The notes below the pieces were generated by a model. It searched no databases, was not told where the DNA came from, and saw nothing but the letters and a program-made list of their open reading frames with translations. Of a stretch of DNA of 64,000 nucleotides, positions 42,459 to 52,981 are shown one piece after another (position 1 is the stretch's first letter; each line of letters starts with the position of its first letter). Origin of the DNA: Bacteroidota bacterium (GTDB lineage: Bacteria; Bacteroidota; Bacteroidia; AKYH767-A; OLB10). The stretch lies in assembly GCA_016709725.1 (NCBI GenBank), contig JADJMG010000007.1:62001-126000 (forward strand), written 5' to 3'. The translations under genes were made by a program, and so were the position numbers.

Positions 42459-43334
42459 ATGGAATCTTCAGAACTTTTAAAAAAGGTACGTAAAATTGAA
42501 ATTAAAACCCGAGGACTTTCGGCTCAGGTTTTTTCAGGAGAGTATCATTCTGCCTTCAAGGGTCGTGGAATGGCGTTTTCAGAAGTGCGCGAATATAATC
42601 CCGGAGATGATATTCGGAGTATCGACTGGAACGTTACAGCTCGATTCAATCATCCATATGTTAAAATATTTGAAGAAGAGCGTGAGTTAACCGTGATGTT
42701 GTTGATTGATGTTTCCGCCTCTGGAAATTTTGGTACCAATGTTCAATTTAAGCGCGATTTGATTACGGAGTTGTCGGCCGTATTAGCATTTTCCGCAATT
42801 GAAAATAATGATAAGGCAGGTGTAATTTTATTCTCTGATAAAATCGAATTATTTATTCCTCCCAAAAAAGGGAAGACCCATATTTTAAGAATCATTCGTG
42901 AATTAATCAACACGGAACCCAAAGGTACTGGAACGGATATTAATTTGGCATTGCGTTATTTTAATAACATGATTAAGAAACGTTGCATCGCTTTTGTGAT
43001 TTCCGATTTCATGTCGGTGGGTTATGAAGATGCCATCAAAGTAGCTTCAAAGAAACATGATCTTGCTGCCATACGTGTATTTGATCCTCGCGAAGCAGAA
43101 ATGCCAAATGTGGGACTCGTTCGCTTTATAGATGCAGAAACCGGTGAAGCTAGTTTGTTGGATTCATCTCAACCTAATGTGCGACGTGATTATCATCTGT
43201 GGTGGAAGCAAGCGCAAGGGCGAACTTCTGAATTACTAAATAAGTGCGGTATCGATCATGCTACTTTTCGTACCGATCTCCCTTATGTACAGCCATTAAT
43301 TAATTTGTTTAAGAAAAGAGAGCGTAAACGATGA
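42459..43334 (+). CDS. DUF58 protein (vWA-like)
   Basis: About 291 residues from ATG 42459; a GTG 6 nt upstream is possible. The DUF58 motif is GRGMAFSEVREYNPGDDIRSIDWNVTAR, followed by a vWA-like fold with LLIDVSASGNFG (DxSxS MIDAS-type), DKAGVILFSD, KGTGTDINLAL and AFVISDFMS. Partners with MoxR. The stop overlaps the next ATG (ATGA at 43331-43334). Confidence 0.92.
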   Translation: MESSELLKKVRKIEIKTRGLSAQVFSGEYHSAFKGRGMAFSEVREYNPGDDIRSIDWNVTARFNHPYVKIFEEERELTVMLLIDVSASGNFGTNVQFKRDLITELSAVLAFSAIENNDKAGVILFSDKIELFIPPKKGKTHILRIIRELINTEPKGTGTDINLALRYFNNMIKKRCIAFVISDFMSVGYEDAIKVASKKHDLAAIRVFDPREAEMPNVGLVRFIDAETGEASLLDSSQPNVRRDYHLWWKQAQGRTSELLNKCGIDHATFRTDLPYVQPLINLFKKRERKR

Positions 43335-44296
43335 ATTTAAAAGCATATATCTATGGCTTGCTTGTTCTGTTGCTTTCATTTACGAATGCAACAGCACAAC
43401 AAGATGTAGTTGCTAAAATGACGGTCGACACGAATAAAATTTTAATCGGTCAGCCCATTCAAGTAGTGTTGCAAGTGAGTCAACCGAGAAGCGTGAATAT
43501 TAATTGGCCTTTATTTGTGGATTCTATGGGCAAAATGGAGATTTTGGAAATTCATCCGTTAGATACTATTCCCGTTGAAGATGCAAATGTATTGTTGCGT
43601 TCCCAAACTTTCTCCATTACCTCATTCGATTCGGGCGTTTATAAAATTCCAGAAGTGTATTTTGATTATGAATTGGGTGGCGATAAAACATTTAGTACGT
43701 ATACGGATCCCATCTTCATTGAGGTGTTCACGGTTCCCGTGGATACAACACTTGCCATAAAAGATATTCAACCCATCCTCGATGCACCAACCGATTTAAC
43801 ATGGTTGCTGTGGGTATTGATTGGTTATCATGTATTGTTATTGTTGTTGTGGTTGGTGTTCTGGAGATTGAATAAAAATAAAAAGAAAGAACCTGAAGAA
43901 ATCAAAGCGCCAATAGTTTTAATTCCTGCACATGTTACTGCTTTAGAAGCGCTAAAATCTTTAGAAGCAGAAAAAGTTTGGCAAGATGGAAAAATGAAAT
44001 TGTATTTTACCCGATTAACCGACATCGTGCGAATTTATATTGAAGAAAGATGGATGGTAGGTGCACAAGAGTTAACAACGGATGAGATCTTGAATCATGG
44101 ATTTTTAAGATTGATTGATCCAACGGGTAAAGAGGATTTAGAAAAAATATTGAGATTAGCCGATTTAGTAAAGTTTGCAAAGTGGGATGCCATTCCGAGC
44201 GAATGTGAATTGAGCATGTTGATGGCTGTTAAGTTTGTGAATGATACCAGCGCCAATCAAATTAAATTAGAAGCTGAAAGGGGAGGTGTAATATGA
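43331..44296 (+). CDS. BatD-like/DUF4381-type membrane protein of the Bat operon
   Basis: 321 residues. A signal peptide (AYIYGLLVLLLSFTNATAQQ) precedes a beta-rich periplasmic domain with NKILIGQPIQVVLQV, similar to the start of BatD domains. One membrane helix (LLWVLIGYHVLLLLLWLVFW, ~155-175) leads to a cytoplasmic helical tail (EALKSLEAEKVWQDGKMKLYFTRLTDIVRIYIEERW ... LADLVKFAKWDAIPSECE). The layout is typical of the hypothetical membrane protein between DUF58 and batA in Bacteroidota. Both junctions are 4-nt overlaps, so it is translationally coupled. Confidence 0.8.
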   Translation: MNLKAYIYGLLVLLLSFTNATAQQDVVAKMTVDTNKILIGQPIQVVLQVSQPRSVNINWPLFVDSMGKMEILEIHPLDTIPVEDANVLLRSQTFSITSFDSGVYKIPEVYFDYELGGDKTFSTYTDPIFIEVFTVPVDTTLAIKDIQPILDAPTDLTWLLWVLIGYHVLLLLLWLVFWRLNKNKKKEPEEIKAPIVLIPAHVTALEALKSLEAEKVWQDGKMKLYFTRLTDIVRIYIEERWMVGAQELTTDEILNHGFLRLIDPTGKEDLEKILRLADLVKFAKWDAIPSECELSMLMAVKFVNDTSANQIKLEAERGGVI

Positions 44297-45299
44297 TGTG
44301 GCCTGATTTCGCTTCGATGCATTTTAAAAATCCAGAGCTTTTGTGGTTGCTAGTATTAGTGCCGGTGATTATTGTTTATTTCTGGAAGGTTAAAATTAAA
44401 AATCGCACCCAAATTCGGATTAGTAGCACCGAAGCATTTAAAAATTATCGCCCTTCGCTAAAACAACGAATGGTTAATTTGCCCTTTGTGTTACGAGTGC
44501 TTGCTATGTCATTGCTTGTTGTAGCCTTGGCTCGACCACAATCTTCTTCGCGTGCTTCGAATGTAAAAACAGAAGGAATCTCTGTAGTGATCGCACTCGA
44601 TATTTCTTCAAGTATGTTGGCGGAGATTTTAAACCGAATCGAATTGAAGCTGCAAAAAAGGTGGCCTTGGATTTTATTGATGGTCGACCGAATGATTTAA
44701 TTGGCTTAGTAATATTCAGCGGACAAAGTTTTACGCAGTGTCCGCTTACTTCTGATCATGCCGTACTAAAAAATTTATTGAAGGATATTAAATCAGGAGC
44801 TTTGAAAGATGGTACTGCCATTGGAGAAGGATTAGCGACCTCGGTAAGTAGTTTAAAAGAAGCGCCTACAAAAAGTAAAGTCGTGGTATTAATTACCGAT
44901 GGAGTTAATAATTCAGGATCCATCGCTCCACAAACTGCTGGAGAGATTGCATTAACGTTTGGCGTTCGTGTGTATTCCGTAGGAGTTGGAACACGTGGAA
45001 TGGCTCCTTATCCCGTGCAAACCTTGTTTGGGGTACAATATCAAAATATGGAAGTGCAAATTGATGAGGATCTTTTAACGGCTGTTGCAGATGCTACGGA
45101 TGGTCGTTATTATCGAGCCGTTAATAATAGAAGGCTGGAATCCATTTTTGCGGAGATTGATAAGTTGGAAAAATCGAAAATTGAAATTACAGAATTCAAA
45201 AGATACACAGAAGAATATTTACCTTTTGCATTGTTAGCAGGATTATTGTTCATTCTTGAATTAGTATTACGTTACGCCTGGTTGCGAACATTGCCTTAA
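44293..45299 (+). CDS. batA: BatA, vWA-domain membrane protein, frameshifted
   Basis: About 335 residues. Two N-terminal helices (LLWLLVLVPVIIVYFW and LRVLAMSLLVVALARP), a vWA domain with MIDAS DISSSM, a second MIDAS Thr in GTAIGEGL and Asp in VLITDGVNN, then a C-terminal helix (PFALLAGLLFILELVLRYAWL). The frame breaks near 44625: one missing G restores SSSMLAEDFKPNRIEAAKKVALDF. Forms a membrane complex with BatB and MoxR, linked to aerotolerance or envelope stress in Bacteroides. Confidence 0.92.
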
Positions 45300-45309
45300 C
45301 CAAATTGAA

Positions 45310-46359
45310 ATGTTTAGATTAGAACATCCACAAATGATATACCTCTTCGCCGTTTTACCGGTGTTGATTTTTCTATATTATGCTATGAAGAAGTGGAAGA
45401 AGAAGGCGATGAAGTCGTTTGGAGATCCGTCCTTAATTCGCCGACTCAATCCACAAACATCCATCTCTCGTCCGGGAATGAAATTTTCCTTAGTGTTTAT
45501 GGCAATGCTTTTACTCATCGCCGGTATTTGCGGTCCGCTGATTGGATCACGATTAGAAGAAGTAAAAAGAAAGGGAAGTGATATCATCATAGCGTTGGAT
45601 GTTTCCAACAGCATGCTCGCTACCGATATCAAACCAAGTCGTTTGGAAAGATCGAAGCAAGCCATTTCTCGCTTGATTGATCGTTTAGAAGGAGATCGTA
45701 TTGGAATTGTGGTCTTCGCCGGTGAAGCCTATGTTCAATTGCCCATCACCACCGATTATGGTGCTGCTAAAATGTTTATCTCTACCATCAACACACAAAT
45801 GCTACCTACCCAAGGCACTGCAATTGGTTCGGCCATTGATTTAGCTAGAGAATCATTTACCGATACCACCAAAAAACATTCGGCCATCGTCATTATTACC
45901 GACGGTGAAAATCACGAGGACGATGCCATAAAAGCAGCGAAAGAAGCAGCCGATGCGGGCATCAAAGTATTTACCATTGGGATGGGATCACCCGAAGGCG
46001 GACCCATTCCTATCTACAGCAACGGTGCGGTTGTCGGATTCAAGCAAGACAATGCAGGCCAAACCATCGTCACCAAATTAAATCCAGTGATGCTTAACGA
46101 AGTGGCGAGCGCTGGCAATGGACGATTTATTCGCGCTACAAATTCCGACGATGGAATTGATTTAGTATTGAAAGAATTAAATGCTCTCGATAAAAAAGAA
46201 TTCAAAGCAAAAATGTACACCGACTACGAAAACCAATTTCAATATTTTATTGGATTAGGATTGTTGCTGATGTTAGTGGAGTTTTTATTGGGAGAACGAA
46301 AAAGTAAATGGATTGCCAAATTAAATTTGTTTAACGTAAACCAAAAGGAGGAGCAATGA
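45310..46359 (+). CDS. batB: BatB, vWA-domain membrane protein
   Basis: 349 residues, intact. Two N-terminal helices, MIDAS IIALDVSNSMLATDIKPSRLER, GDRIGIVVFAGEAYVQLPITTD, GTAIGSAIDLA, IVIITDGENHEDD, and a final helix YFIGLGLLLMLVEFLLGERK. Highly similar in plan to the preceding BatA. Follows batA by 10 nt and overlaps batC by 4 nt. Confidence 0.94.
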   Translation: MFRLEHPQMIYLFAVLPVLIFLYYAMKKWKKKAMKSFGDPSLIRRLNPQTSISRPGMKFSLVFMAMLLLIAGICGPLIGSRLEEVKRKGSDIIIALDVSNSMLATDIKPSRLERSKQAISRLIDRLEGDRIGIVVFAGEAYVQLPITTDYGAAKMFISTINTQMLPTQGTAIGSAIDLARESFTDTTKKHSAIVIITDGENHEDDAIKAAKEAADAGIKVFTIGMGSPEGGPIPIYSNGAVVGFKQDNAGQTIVTKLNPVMLNEVASAGNGRFIRATNSDDGIDLVLKELNALDKKEFKAKMYTDYENQFQYFIGLGLLLMLVEFLLGERKSKWIAKLNLFNVNQKEEQ

Positions 46360-47102
46360 AAAGGATGAAGATAGGAGGGGTGTTACTCATTTGTTTGTGC
46401 ATCTCAACATGGAGTCAAGCACAATGTAAAGAAATTGTACAAGGAAATACAGAGTATGAAGGTGGTCGCTATCACAATGCTGAAGCTGCCTATAAAAAAT
46501 CGGTGGAGAAAGCGCCGCAGCAATTCATTGGTAGTTATAATTTAGGAAATGCCTTGTATCGTCAAAATAAATTTGATGAAGCATCTCAGCAATACTTAAA
46601 TGCTTCTGCTAATAATAATGTAAATGATTTGCAGTCGAAGGCCATGTACAATATGGGTAATTCGCTTTTAAAAAGTGAAAAATATGCGGAAAGCATCGAA
46701 GCCTATAAAAAAGCATTGCGACTAAATCCCAAAGACGAGGATGCTCGTTATAATTTGTCTTACGCTCAAAAGAAATTGCAGCAACAACAACAGCAGCAAG
46801 ATCAGAACAAAGACAACAAGGATAACAAGGACAAAAAAGATCAGCAGAAAAAAGATCAGCAGCAAGACAAAAAGGATCAGCAAAAGAAAGATCAAGAAAA
46901 GCAAGATCAACAAAAAGACGATCAAGCCAAGCAAGATCAGAAAAAAGAAGAGCAGAAAAAGCAGGAACCCAAGCAACCCAAGCTTTCCAAAGAAGAAGCC
47001 GAACGCATGCTCAAAGCCCTAAAGAACGACGAAAAAGATTTGCAAAAGGAGAAAGCAAAGAAGTATCAAGTCAACTCAAATTCTATCGAAAAAAACTGGT
47101 AG
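46356..47102 (+). CDS. batC: BatC, TPR protein with Lys/Asp/Gln-rich tail
   Basis: 248 residues with a signal peptide (GVLLICLCISTWSQAQ). Three TPR units follow (EYEGGRYHNAEAAYKKSVEKAP, GSYNLGNALYRQNKFDEASQQYLNA, AMYNMGNSLLKSEKYAESIEAYKKALRLNP). A ~75-residue low-complexity tract of K, D and Q follows (DNKDNKDKKDQQKKDQQ type), then LSKEEAERMLKALKNDEKDLQKEKAKK. Periplasmic scaffold for BatA/BatB by analogy. Last recognisable gene of the operon here; batD and batE do not follow. Confidence 0.9.
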   Translation: MKRMKIGGVLLICLCISTWSQAQCKEIVQGNTEYEGGRYHNAEAAYKKSVEKAPQQFIGSYNLGNALYRQNKFDEASQQYLNASANNNVNDLQSKAMYNMGNSLLKSEKYAESIEAYKKALRLNPKDEDARYNLSYAQKKLQQQQQQQDQNKDNKDNKDKKDQQKKDQQQDKKDQQKKDQEKQDQQKDDQAKQDQKKEEQKKQEPKQPKLSKEEAERMLKALKNDEKDLQKEKAKKYQVNSNSIEKNW

Positions 47103-47234
47103 CTGTTAGCTTCTAGCTACTTGCTTCTAGCTGCTAGATTTTTTTAGTAGCGAAATGATTTCGAAAAAATTTCGCATTCGTGTTCATTCGCTCCCGATAG
47201 ATCGGGATCGCGTCCTAGTAAGTTTATAATAAAG
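47103..47234. repeat. Intergenic TAGCT repeats and CCCGAT palindrome
   Basis: Contains GCTTCTAGCTACTTGCTTCTAGCTGCTAG direct repeats in overlapping short units and a TCCCGATAGATCGGGA palindrome (47193-47209). The palindrome resembles TCCCGATAGCTATCGGGA at 60115-60132. It may work as a terminator between batC and aroK, which converge. Confidence 0.5.
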
Positions 47235-47784
47235 CTAAAATTTCATTATTTTTCCTTGAATCTTATCTTTCTCCATAACATCTAAAATCCTCTTACAAAC
47301 TATCTCTACCTTCCCATCTCCATCCACCACAAAATTTGCCTTTTCATAGTACTCACTTCGTTCCTTCAAAGTCGTCACCATAAAATCCATGATATCCACA
47401 TCGTCCAAATGTGCTATCAATGGTCGCTGCTTTTTGTGGCGCAATGCGATGGAATAATACTCCTAAACTACAATTTAAATAAATGGTTTTGCCGTGGGCG
47501 TTCATCCATTCCATATTATTTTCAAAGGCCGGACATCCACCTCCAGTTGCAACAATAATTTTCGTCTCGTCCCTTAAGCTATGTAAAGCTTGTTGCTCTG
47601 CGATTCTGAAAACTGCTTCTCCCTCCAACTCGAAAATTTCAGGAATTGATTTTTTAGTTTTCTTTTTAATTAACTCATCTAAATCAATAAAACGGTAGTG
47701 TAATGAATGAGCAAGTTTTTTTCCAACACTGCTTTTTCCTGCACCCATGTATCCAATCAGAAAAATCACTTTATCAGCCGACAT
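47235..47784 (-). CDS. aroK: Shikimate kinase, frameshifted
   Basis: About 180 residues. P-loop GYMGAGKSSVG at 11-21, shikimate-binding FIDLDELIKK (D34, D36), RIAEQQAL, and VATGGGCPAF. The C-terminal lid and adenine region continue in another frame as LRHKKQRPLIAHLDD. The break is near 47443, where dropping one base gives the continuous LFHRLRHKKQRPL. It phosphorylates shikimate for aromatic amino acid synthesis. Four nt downstream of def. Confidence 0.9.
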
Positions 47785-47787
47785 ATT

Positions 47788-48348
47788 CTATCGCTTTTGA
47801 TTGAATTTCATTTTGTAATCAACATCGACTTTGCCTTTTGAAATATCCATCAATCTGCCTTTCAATAATGTTTTCTTGAGCGGTGTCAGTTTGTCCGTAA
47901 AAAGAATTCCTTCTAAATGATCGTACTCATGCTGTATGATTCTTGCTTTTATTCCAGAGAATTCCTCAATATGCGTCTCGAAATTCATGTCTTGATAACG
48001 AATAGTAAGTCGAGGTTTGCGCTCAATGTCTTCTCTAATACCTGGAATGCTTAAGCATCCTTCGTTGAATTTCCATTTGTCGCCTTCTTCGTTAATCAAT
48101 TCGGGATTGATAAAAACACGTTTGAATCCATCTGCACTTTCATCGTCTTCCTTAAAGGGAGTGGAATCGATCACAAACAATCGAATAGAAATACCCACTT
48201 GAGGAGCAGCTAATCCTACACCTTGACTGTGGTACATCGTTTTAAACATATTATCGATGATGGTCATTAATTTCGGATAGTCGTTGCTAATAGACTCTGC
48301 TTTTTTTCTCAATACGGGGTCGCCGTATGCTACAATGGGATATATCAT
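47788..48348 (-). CDS. def: Peptide deformylase
   Basis: 186 residues with all three motifs: GVGLAAPQVG (43-52), EGCLSIPG with metal Cys98, and QHEYDHLEG with His140, Glu141 and His144. Removes N-formyl groups from nascent proteins. Start overlaps the ruvX stop by 4 nt. Confidence 0.96.
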   Translation of the reverse strand: MIYPIVAYGDPVLRKKAESISNDYPKLMTIIDNMFKTMYHSQGVGLAAPQVGISIRLFVIDSTPFKEDDESADGFKRVFINPELINEEGDKWKFNEGCLSIPGIREDIERKPRLTIRYQDMNFETHIEEFSGIKARIIQHEYDHLEGILFTDKLTPLKKTLLKGRLMDISKGKVDVDYKMKFNQKR

Positions 48349-48767
48349 TTCTTAAATTGAAGGCTGGATAGGTAATCTTGCAATAGAATAGTCGCACTTA
48401 CGCGGTCTAGTACAGATTTGTCTTGTCTTGTTTTTCTGCTTTGGCCACTTTCGATTAAACTTCGTGTGGCAATTTTGGATGTAAATCTTTCGTCATAGAG
48501 GACGATCAACATTTCGGGAAATTGCTTGGTCAAATTTTTTACGAATTGATGAACAAGTAATGTGGTTTCCGAATCTGAATTGTTTAATCTCTTGGGTTCA
48601 CCCACTACGAGTTGATCAACTGTTTCAATCGAAAAATATTTTCGAAGGTATTCGATGAGCAAATGGCTGGGAACCGTGTCTAATGCGGTGGCGATGGTTT
48701 GACTGGGATCGGTGACCGCTAATCCGCACCTTTTCTTTCCGTAATCAATAGCCATCAATCGTCCCAT
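48345..48767 (-). CDS. ruvX: RuvX/YqgF-family putative Holliday junction resolvase
   Basis: 140-residue RNase H-fold protein. MAIDYGKKRCGLAVTD (catalytic Asp8), VVGEPKRLNNSDS, LYDERFTSKIA and KSVLDRVSATILLQDYL (C-terminal acidic motif). Associated with 16S rRNA maturation and possibly Holliday junction processing. First gene of the ruvX-def-aroK operon. A -7 box lies only 4 nt before its ATG. Confidence 0.93.
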   Translation of the reverse strand: MGRLMAIDYGKKRCGLAVTDPSQTIATALDTVPSHLLIEYLRKYFSIETVDQLVVGEPKRLNNSDSETTLLVHQFVKNLTKQFPEMLIVLYDERFTSKIATRSLIESGQSRKTRQDKSVLDRVSATILLQDYLSSLQFKK

Positions 48768-48771
48768 CCCG

Positions 48772-48779
48772 CAAAAATA
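48772..48779 (-). promoter_or_regulatory. -7 box TATTTTTG, 4 nt before ruvX ATG
   Basis: Minus-strand TATTTTTG CGGG ATG. Suggests a leaderless ruvX transcript. It lies back to back with the dapD box on the other strand. Confidence 0.55.
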
Positions 48780-48800
48780 CAGTGCTTCTACTAAGTTTAG

Positions 48801-48808
48801 TAATTTTG
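48801..48808 (+). promoter_or_regulatory. -7 box TAATTTTG upstream of dapD
   Basis: TAnnTTTG match 25 nt before the dapD ATG at 48834. Confidence 0.5.
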
Positions 48809-48833
48809 AGCCATTAATTATAGCATTTATCAG

Positions 48834-49640
48834 ATGAAAGAGATTATTGAAAAGGCTTGGAGCGATCGGAACTTATTGCAGGATAGCGAAGTTCGTGCTA
48901 CTATAGAGCAAGTTGTAGCCCTTTTAGATATTGGAGAATTACGCGTTGCCGAGCAAATAAACGGCGTTTGGATAGTGAACGATTGGGTGAAAAAGGCAGT
49001 TATCCTCTATTTCCCGATTCGGAAAATGGAAACCATCGAAGTAGGACCTTTCGAATTTCATGATAAAATTCCCTTGAAAAAGAATTTCGAAAAACAAGGT
49101 GTTCGCGTGGTTCCGCATGGACTAGCTCGCCATGGCTCTTTCTTAGCCAAAGGTGTTATATTGATGCCTTCGTATGTAAATATTGGAGCTTATGTAGATG
49201 AAGGTACCATGGTGGATACATGGGCAACTGTGGGCTCCTGCACACAAATTGGTAAACATGTTCATCTCAGCGGCGGTGTGGGTATTGGTGGTGTTTTAGA
49301 ACCCGTTCAAGCGGCACCTGTTATCATTGAAGATAATTGTTTCATCGGTTCACGATGTATTGTGGTAGAAGGTGTACATGTTGAAACAGAAGCGGTATTA
49401 GGGGCTAATGTGGTACTAACACAAAGCACAAAAATTATCGATGTCTCCGGTCCCGAACCCATTGAGTACAGAGGGAAAGTTCCATCAAGATCAGTTGTAA
49501 TCCCTGGTTCATACACCAAAAAATTTCCTGCAGGCGAATTTCAAGTTCCCTGCGCCCTAATCATCGGCAAAAGAAAACAAAGCACCGATCAAAAAACCTC
49601 GCTAAACGACGCATTACACGAGTATCAAGTTGCGGTTTAG
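48834..49640 (+). CDS. dapD: Tetrahydrodipicolinate N-succinyltransferase
   Basis: 268 residues. N-terminal helical domain, then left-handed beta-helix hexapeptide repeats: NIGAYVDEGTMVDTWATVGSC, SGGVGIGGVLEP, DNCFIGSRCIVVEGVHVETEAVLGANVVLT. The family landmarks VVPHGLARHGSFLAKGVILMPS and EYRGKVPSRSVVIPG are intact. Uses succinyl-CoA in the lysine/diaminopimelate pathway in the cytoplasm. Divergent from ruvX. Confidence 0.95.
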   Translation: MKEIIEKAWSDRNLLQDSEVRATIEQVVALLDIGELRVAEQINGVWIVNDWVKKAVILYFPIRKMETIEVGPFEFHDKIPLKKNFEKQGVRVVPHGLARHGSFLAKGVILMPSYVNIGAYVDEGTMVDTWATVGSCTQIGKHVHLSGGVGIGGVLEPVQAAPVIIEDNCFIGSRCIVVEGVHVETEAVLGANVVLTQSTKIIDVSGPEPIEYRGKVPSRSVVIPGSYTKKFPAGEFQVPCALIIGKRKQSTDQKTSLNDALHEYQVAV

Positions 49641-49974
49641 TTCCATTATAATTTATCTCCGGTTATTTATTTTTTTTCATCACTAAAGGCACTGGAGAAC
49701 ACTGGAGGTCACTGGAGTTTTCTCTAGTGCACTTTGTGAACTTTTGTGCCTATAGTGTTAAAAAAAATATATCTAATAAAACGATATTCAATATTCCCCG
49801 AAATATTCTAGCAGCTAGAAGCCAGCAGTCAGCAGCTTAAAATTAGTTGCGTGCTAGAATCAGTATCTTCCTAAATATCATCGTGCGAAAGAAATTCCCG
49901 TTATCCACACCCAAATTGTGTAATAACTTCTCAACTTTTTGAGTTTGATGCAATGAACCTTCCTACTATTGTAT
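49641..49974. other. Intergenic region with short direct repeats
   Basis: About 330 bases without a gene. Contains three ACTGGAG direct repeats (49690-49718) and an AGCAGCTAGAAGCCAGCAGTCAGCAG repeat patch (49810-49838, in short overlapping units). A single perfect DnaA-box nonamer TTATCCACA lies at 49911-49919. No clear -7 box precedes the next gene. Confidence 0.5.
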
Positions 49975-52917
49975 ATGCTCCATTGGAAAAAAATAATTGC
50001 ATTTTTTAGTATTCTTACCCAGCTATCTCATTCATCTCACGGACAAAGAAACATTCCTTGTTTTGAGTCGCCAGAGGCAAAGTCTTGGGCAGATAGTGTT
50101 TTTAAGACGATGTCGTATGAGGAAAAGATGGGTCAGTTGTTCATGGTGGATGCATTTTCGAATAAGGATATTGTGCATGTTGCGCAAATTACACAGCTCA
50201 TCGATTCGTTTAAGATTGGTGGCCTTATCTTTTTTCAAGGCGGTCCACTGCGCCAAGCGAACTTGACGAATTTTTATCAATCGCATTCTAAAATTCCTTT
50301 GCTTATTGGAATTGATGGGGAATGGGGATTGAGTATGCGTTTGGATTCTACGATTCGCTTTCCTCGACAAATGACTTTAGGTGCTGGTGCTTCTGCGCTT
50401 GATGTGTATGCCATGGGAGTGGAGATTGCTTCACAATGTAAGCGCATGGGAATTCATATCAATTTTGCACCCGATATCGATATCAATAATAATCCCAATA
50501 ATCCAATCATCAATAGTCGTGCGTTTGGTGAGAGTAAGGAAAAGGTGGCCTTGTACGGATTAAATTATATGAAGGGAATGCAAGATCATCACGTGATGGC
50601 TTGCGCAAAACATTTTCCTGGACATGGTGATACCGACACCGATTCGCATTTGTCATTGCCCGTGGTAAACGCATCTCCAGAGCGATTGGATTCTCTTGAA
50701 TTATTTCCTTTTTTAAAATTAATTCCGCAGGGATTGGCTTCTGTCATGGTAGCTCATCTTTTTATTCCAGGTTTAGATTCAACTTTGGATCAGCCCAGTT
50801 CATTGTCGACAAAAATTGTGAAGGATCTTTTAAAAACGAAGTTGGGATTTGAAGGATTGGTTTTTACAGATGCTCTTAACATGAAAGGGGTGGCATCCTA
50901 TGTTGCTCCCGGAGAAATTGAATTGAAAGCTTTGTTAGCTGGCAATGATGTGCTTTTGTATCCTCAAGATGTAGCAAAAGCAATCAATAGAATTCATTTT
51001 GCAATTCAGAATTGTGAAATTGAACAGGAGGAGATTGATTTAAGGTGATGAAAATTTTGAGTTCAAAGTATTGGGCAGGACTTAATAATTACCAGCCCAT
51101 CATAACAGAAAATTTATATCTCGATTTAAATTCATCGTCATCCGTAGCTCTCAACAATCGATTGTATGAAGAATGCACCTACCTTATTGAAAAATGAAAA
51201 TAATTTGTTGCCATTGCATCCTTCGCATCGCGATTGCATTGCTTCGGTCGTGTTGAATGATACACTCAATAATCCATTTCAAATCCAATTATCAAAGTAC
51301 GGGCCCATGAAAACTTTGAATGTCCCCAAAGATGCTTCTGATGAGTATAGAGATAGTATTTATGATTTCTTGAAAGGATGTGATCATGTAATTGTGAGTA
51401 TTCATAATACTACCATTAATGCGCAGAAAAACTTTGGACTTACCGCCGCTACGATTGAACTTACGGAGATGTTAGGAAAATTGAAAGGAAGTATTCTTTG
51501 TGTTTTTGGAAATGCCTATGTGTTGGGCCGACTTCAAGGATTGAAGAATTACGATGCGATTGTAGAAGGGTATGAGGATACAAATTTGCCTTTGCAGCAA
51601 ACGGCTCAAAAAATTTATGGCGGACAACTTTTTACTGGCCAATTGCCAGTTTCTATCCTTCCTGAATTTAATTTGGATCAAGGTGTAGTCACGAGAGATG
51701 TGATTCGACTGAAATACACAATTCCTGAAGATGCTGGAATTTCTACACTGAAATTAGCGAAGATTGATTCAGCCATGGTGCAAGCTATTCGTGATTCTAT
51801 TTTTCCAGGTGCACAAATTGTAATTGCTAAAGATGGAAAAGTAGTATATGATAAATCGTTTGGATGGCATACGTATGATAGTATAACCGCTGTTAAAAAT
51901 TCAGATGTGTATGATATTGCATCGCTCACAAAAATTTATTCTACAGCGTTGGCGGCCATGTATTTGTTCGATAAAAAGAAATTGGATCTTGATGAAAAAG
52001 CGTCGCATTACTTGTCATCACTACGAAAAAGTGATAAGAAGGAAATGACGATTCGCCAATTGATGGCGCATGAAGCGGGATTGAAATCTTGGGTGCCTTT
52101 CTGGAAAGAAACTTTCAAGGATACTGTATTGGATCCTGAAATTTATAGTACAACGTATCAACGCAACTTTAAGCGTCAAGTAGCCGATAGTTTATTTATT
52201 TCAGATGATTACGAAGACGTGATGTGGGATAAAATTGTGGAACGCCCTTTGGAGAATCCTGGAAAGTATGTGTATTCTGATTTAGGAATTATTATTTTGC
52301 AAAAGGTGATTGAAAAAATTAGTGGAAAGGAATTGGATGAATTGGTGAATGATGTTTTTTATAAGCCTTTGGGATTATGGAAAATTGGGTATCATCCTCT
52401 AACATGGATAGATAAAAATCAGATTGTTCCAACAGAATTGGACACTGCTTTCCGTCATCAACTTATTCAAGGTTATGTACATGATCCTGCAGCGGCCATG
52501 ATGGGTGGAGTAGGTGGTCACGCTGGAGTTTTTTCTAATGCAGAGTCGTTGGCTGTGCTGATGCAGATGATATTAAATGGTGGAGAATATGGTGGTAAAA
52601 GATATTTGAAATCGGAAACCGTAAATTTGTTTACAAGTCCCGCTTATGCTGATGGTCATAATCGCAGAGCATTATTTTTCGACAAGCCTGATCTGGCTGC
52701 TGGAGCAAATGGTCCTTCTGCAACGGGTGTCTCGTTAAGCTCTTTCGGGCATAGCGGATTCACTGGAACCTACGCGTGGGCTGATCCTCAGACTCGTCTG
52801 CAATATATTTTCTTATCCAATCGGGTTTATCCAACATCTGCAAATTTGAAATTGGCTAAATCGAATTTGAGAACCAACATTATGCAGATGGCAATTGATG
52901 CCATTGAAGCGAAATAA
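49975..52917 (+). CDS. GH3 beta-N-acetylhexosaminidase fused to serine hydrolase, frameshifted
   Basis: About 980 residues. A signal peptide is followed by a NagZ-like GH3 domain: KHFPGHGDTDTDSH (His/Asp dyad loop, ~215), and VFTDALNMKGV with the nucleophile Asp. An alpha/beta sandwich (IASVVLNDTLNNPF ... VFGNAYVLG) follows. Then comes a class C beta-lactamase/DD-peptidase-like domain with SLTKIYST (SxxK), YVYSDLG (YxN equivalent with Asp) and FGHSGFTGT (KTG equivalent). Frame breaks near 51045 and 51160, each a one-base change. The architecture is common in Bacteroidota and implies peptidoglycan turnover outside the cytoplasm. Confidence 0.88.
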
Positions 52918-52981
52918 TTTAATAAAATTTTTTTTCGAGTCATTGCAATACAATCTGCCTTGATACGTCTTTTGAATTCGT

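Noticed and set aside
46722..47022. Other reading frames within the batC low-complexity tail
   Set aside because: They are by-products of the AAG/GAT/CAG codon repeats of the Lys/Asp/Gln-rich region; the batC frame has the signal peptide and TPRs.
49911..49919. Perfect DnaA box TTATCCACA as a replication origin
   Set aside because: A single box with no cluster, no AT-rich unwinding element and no dnaA or dnaN nearby; another copy at 36539 lies inside a coding region.
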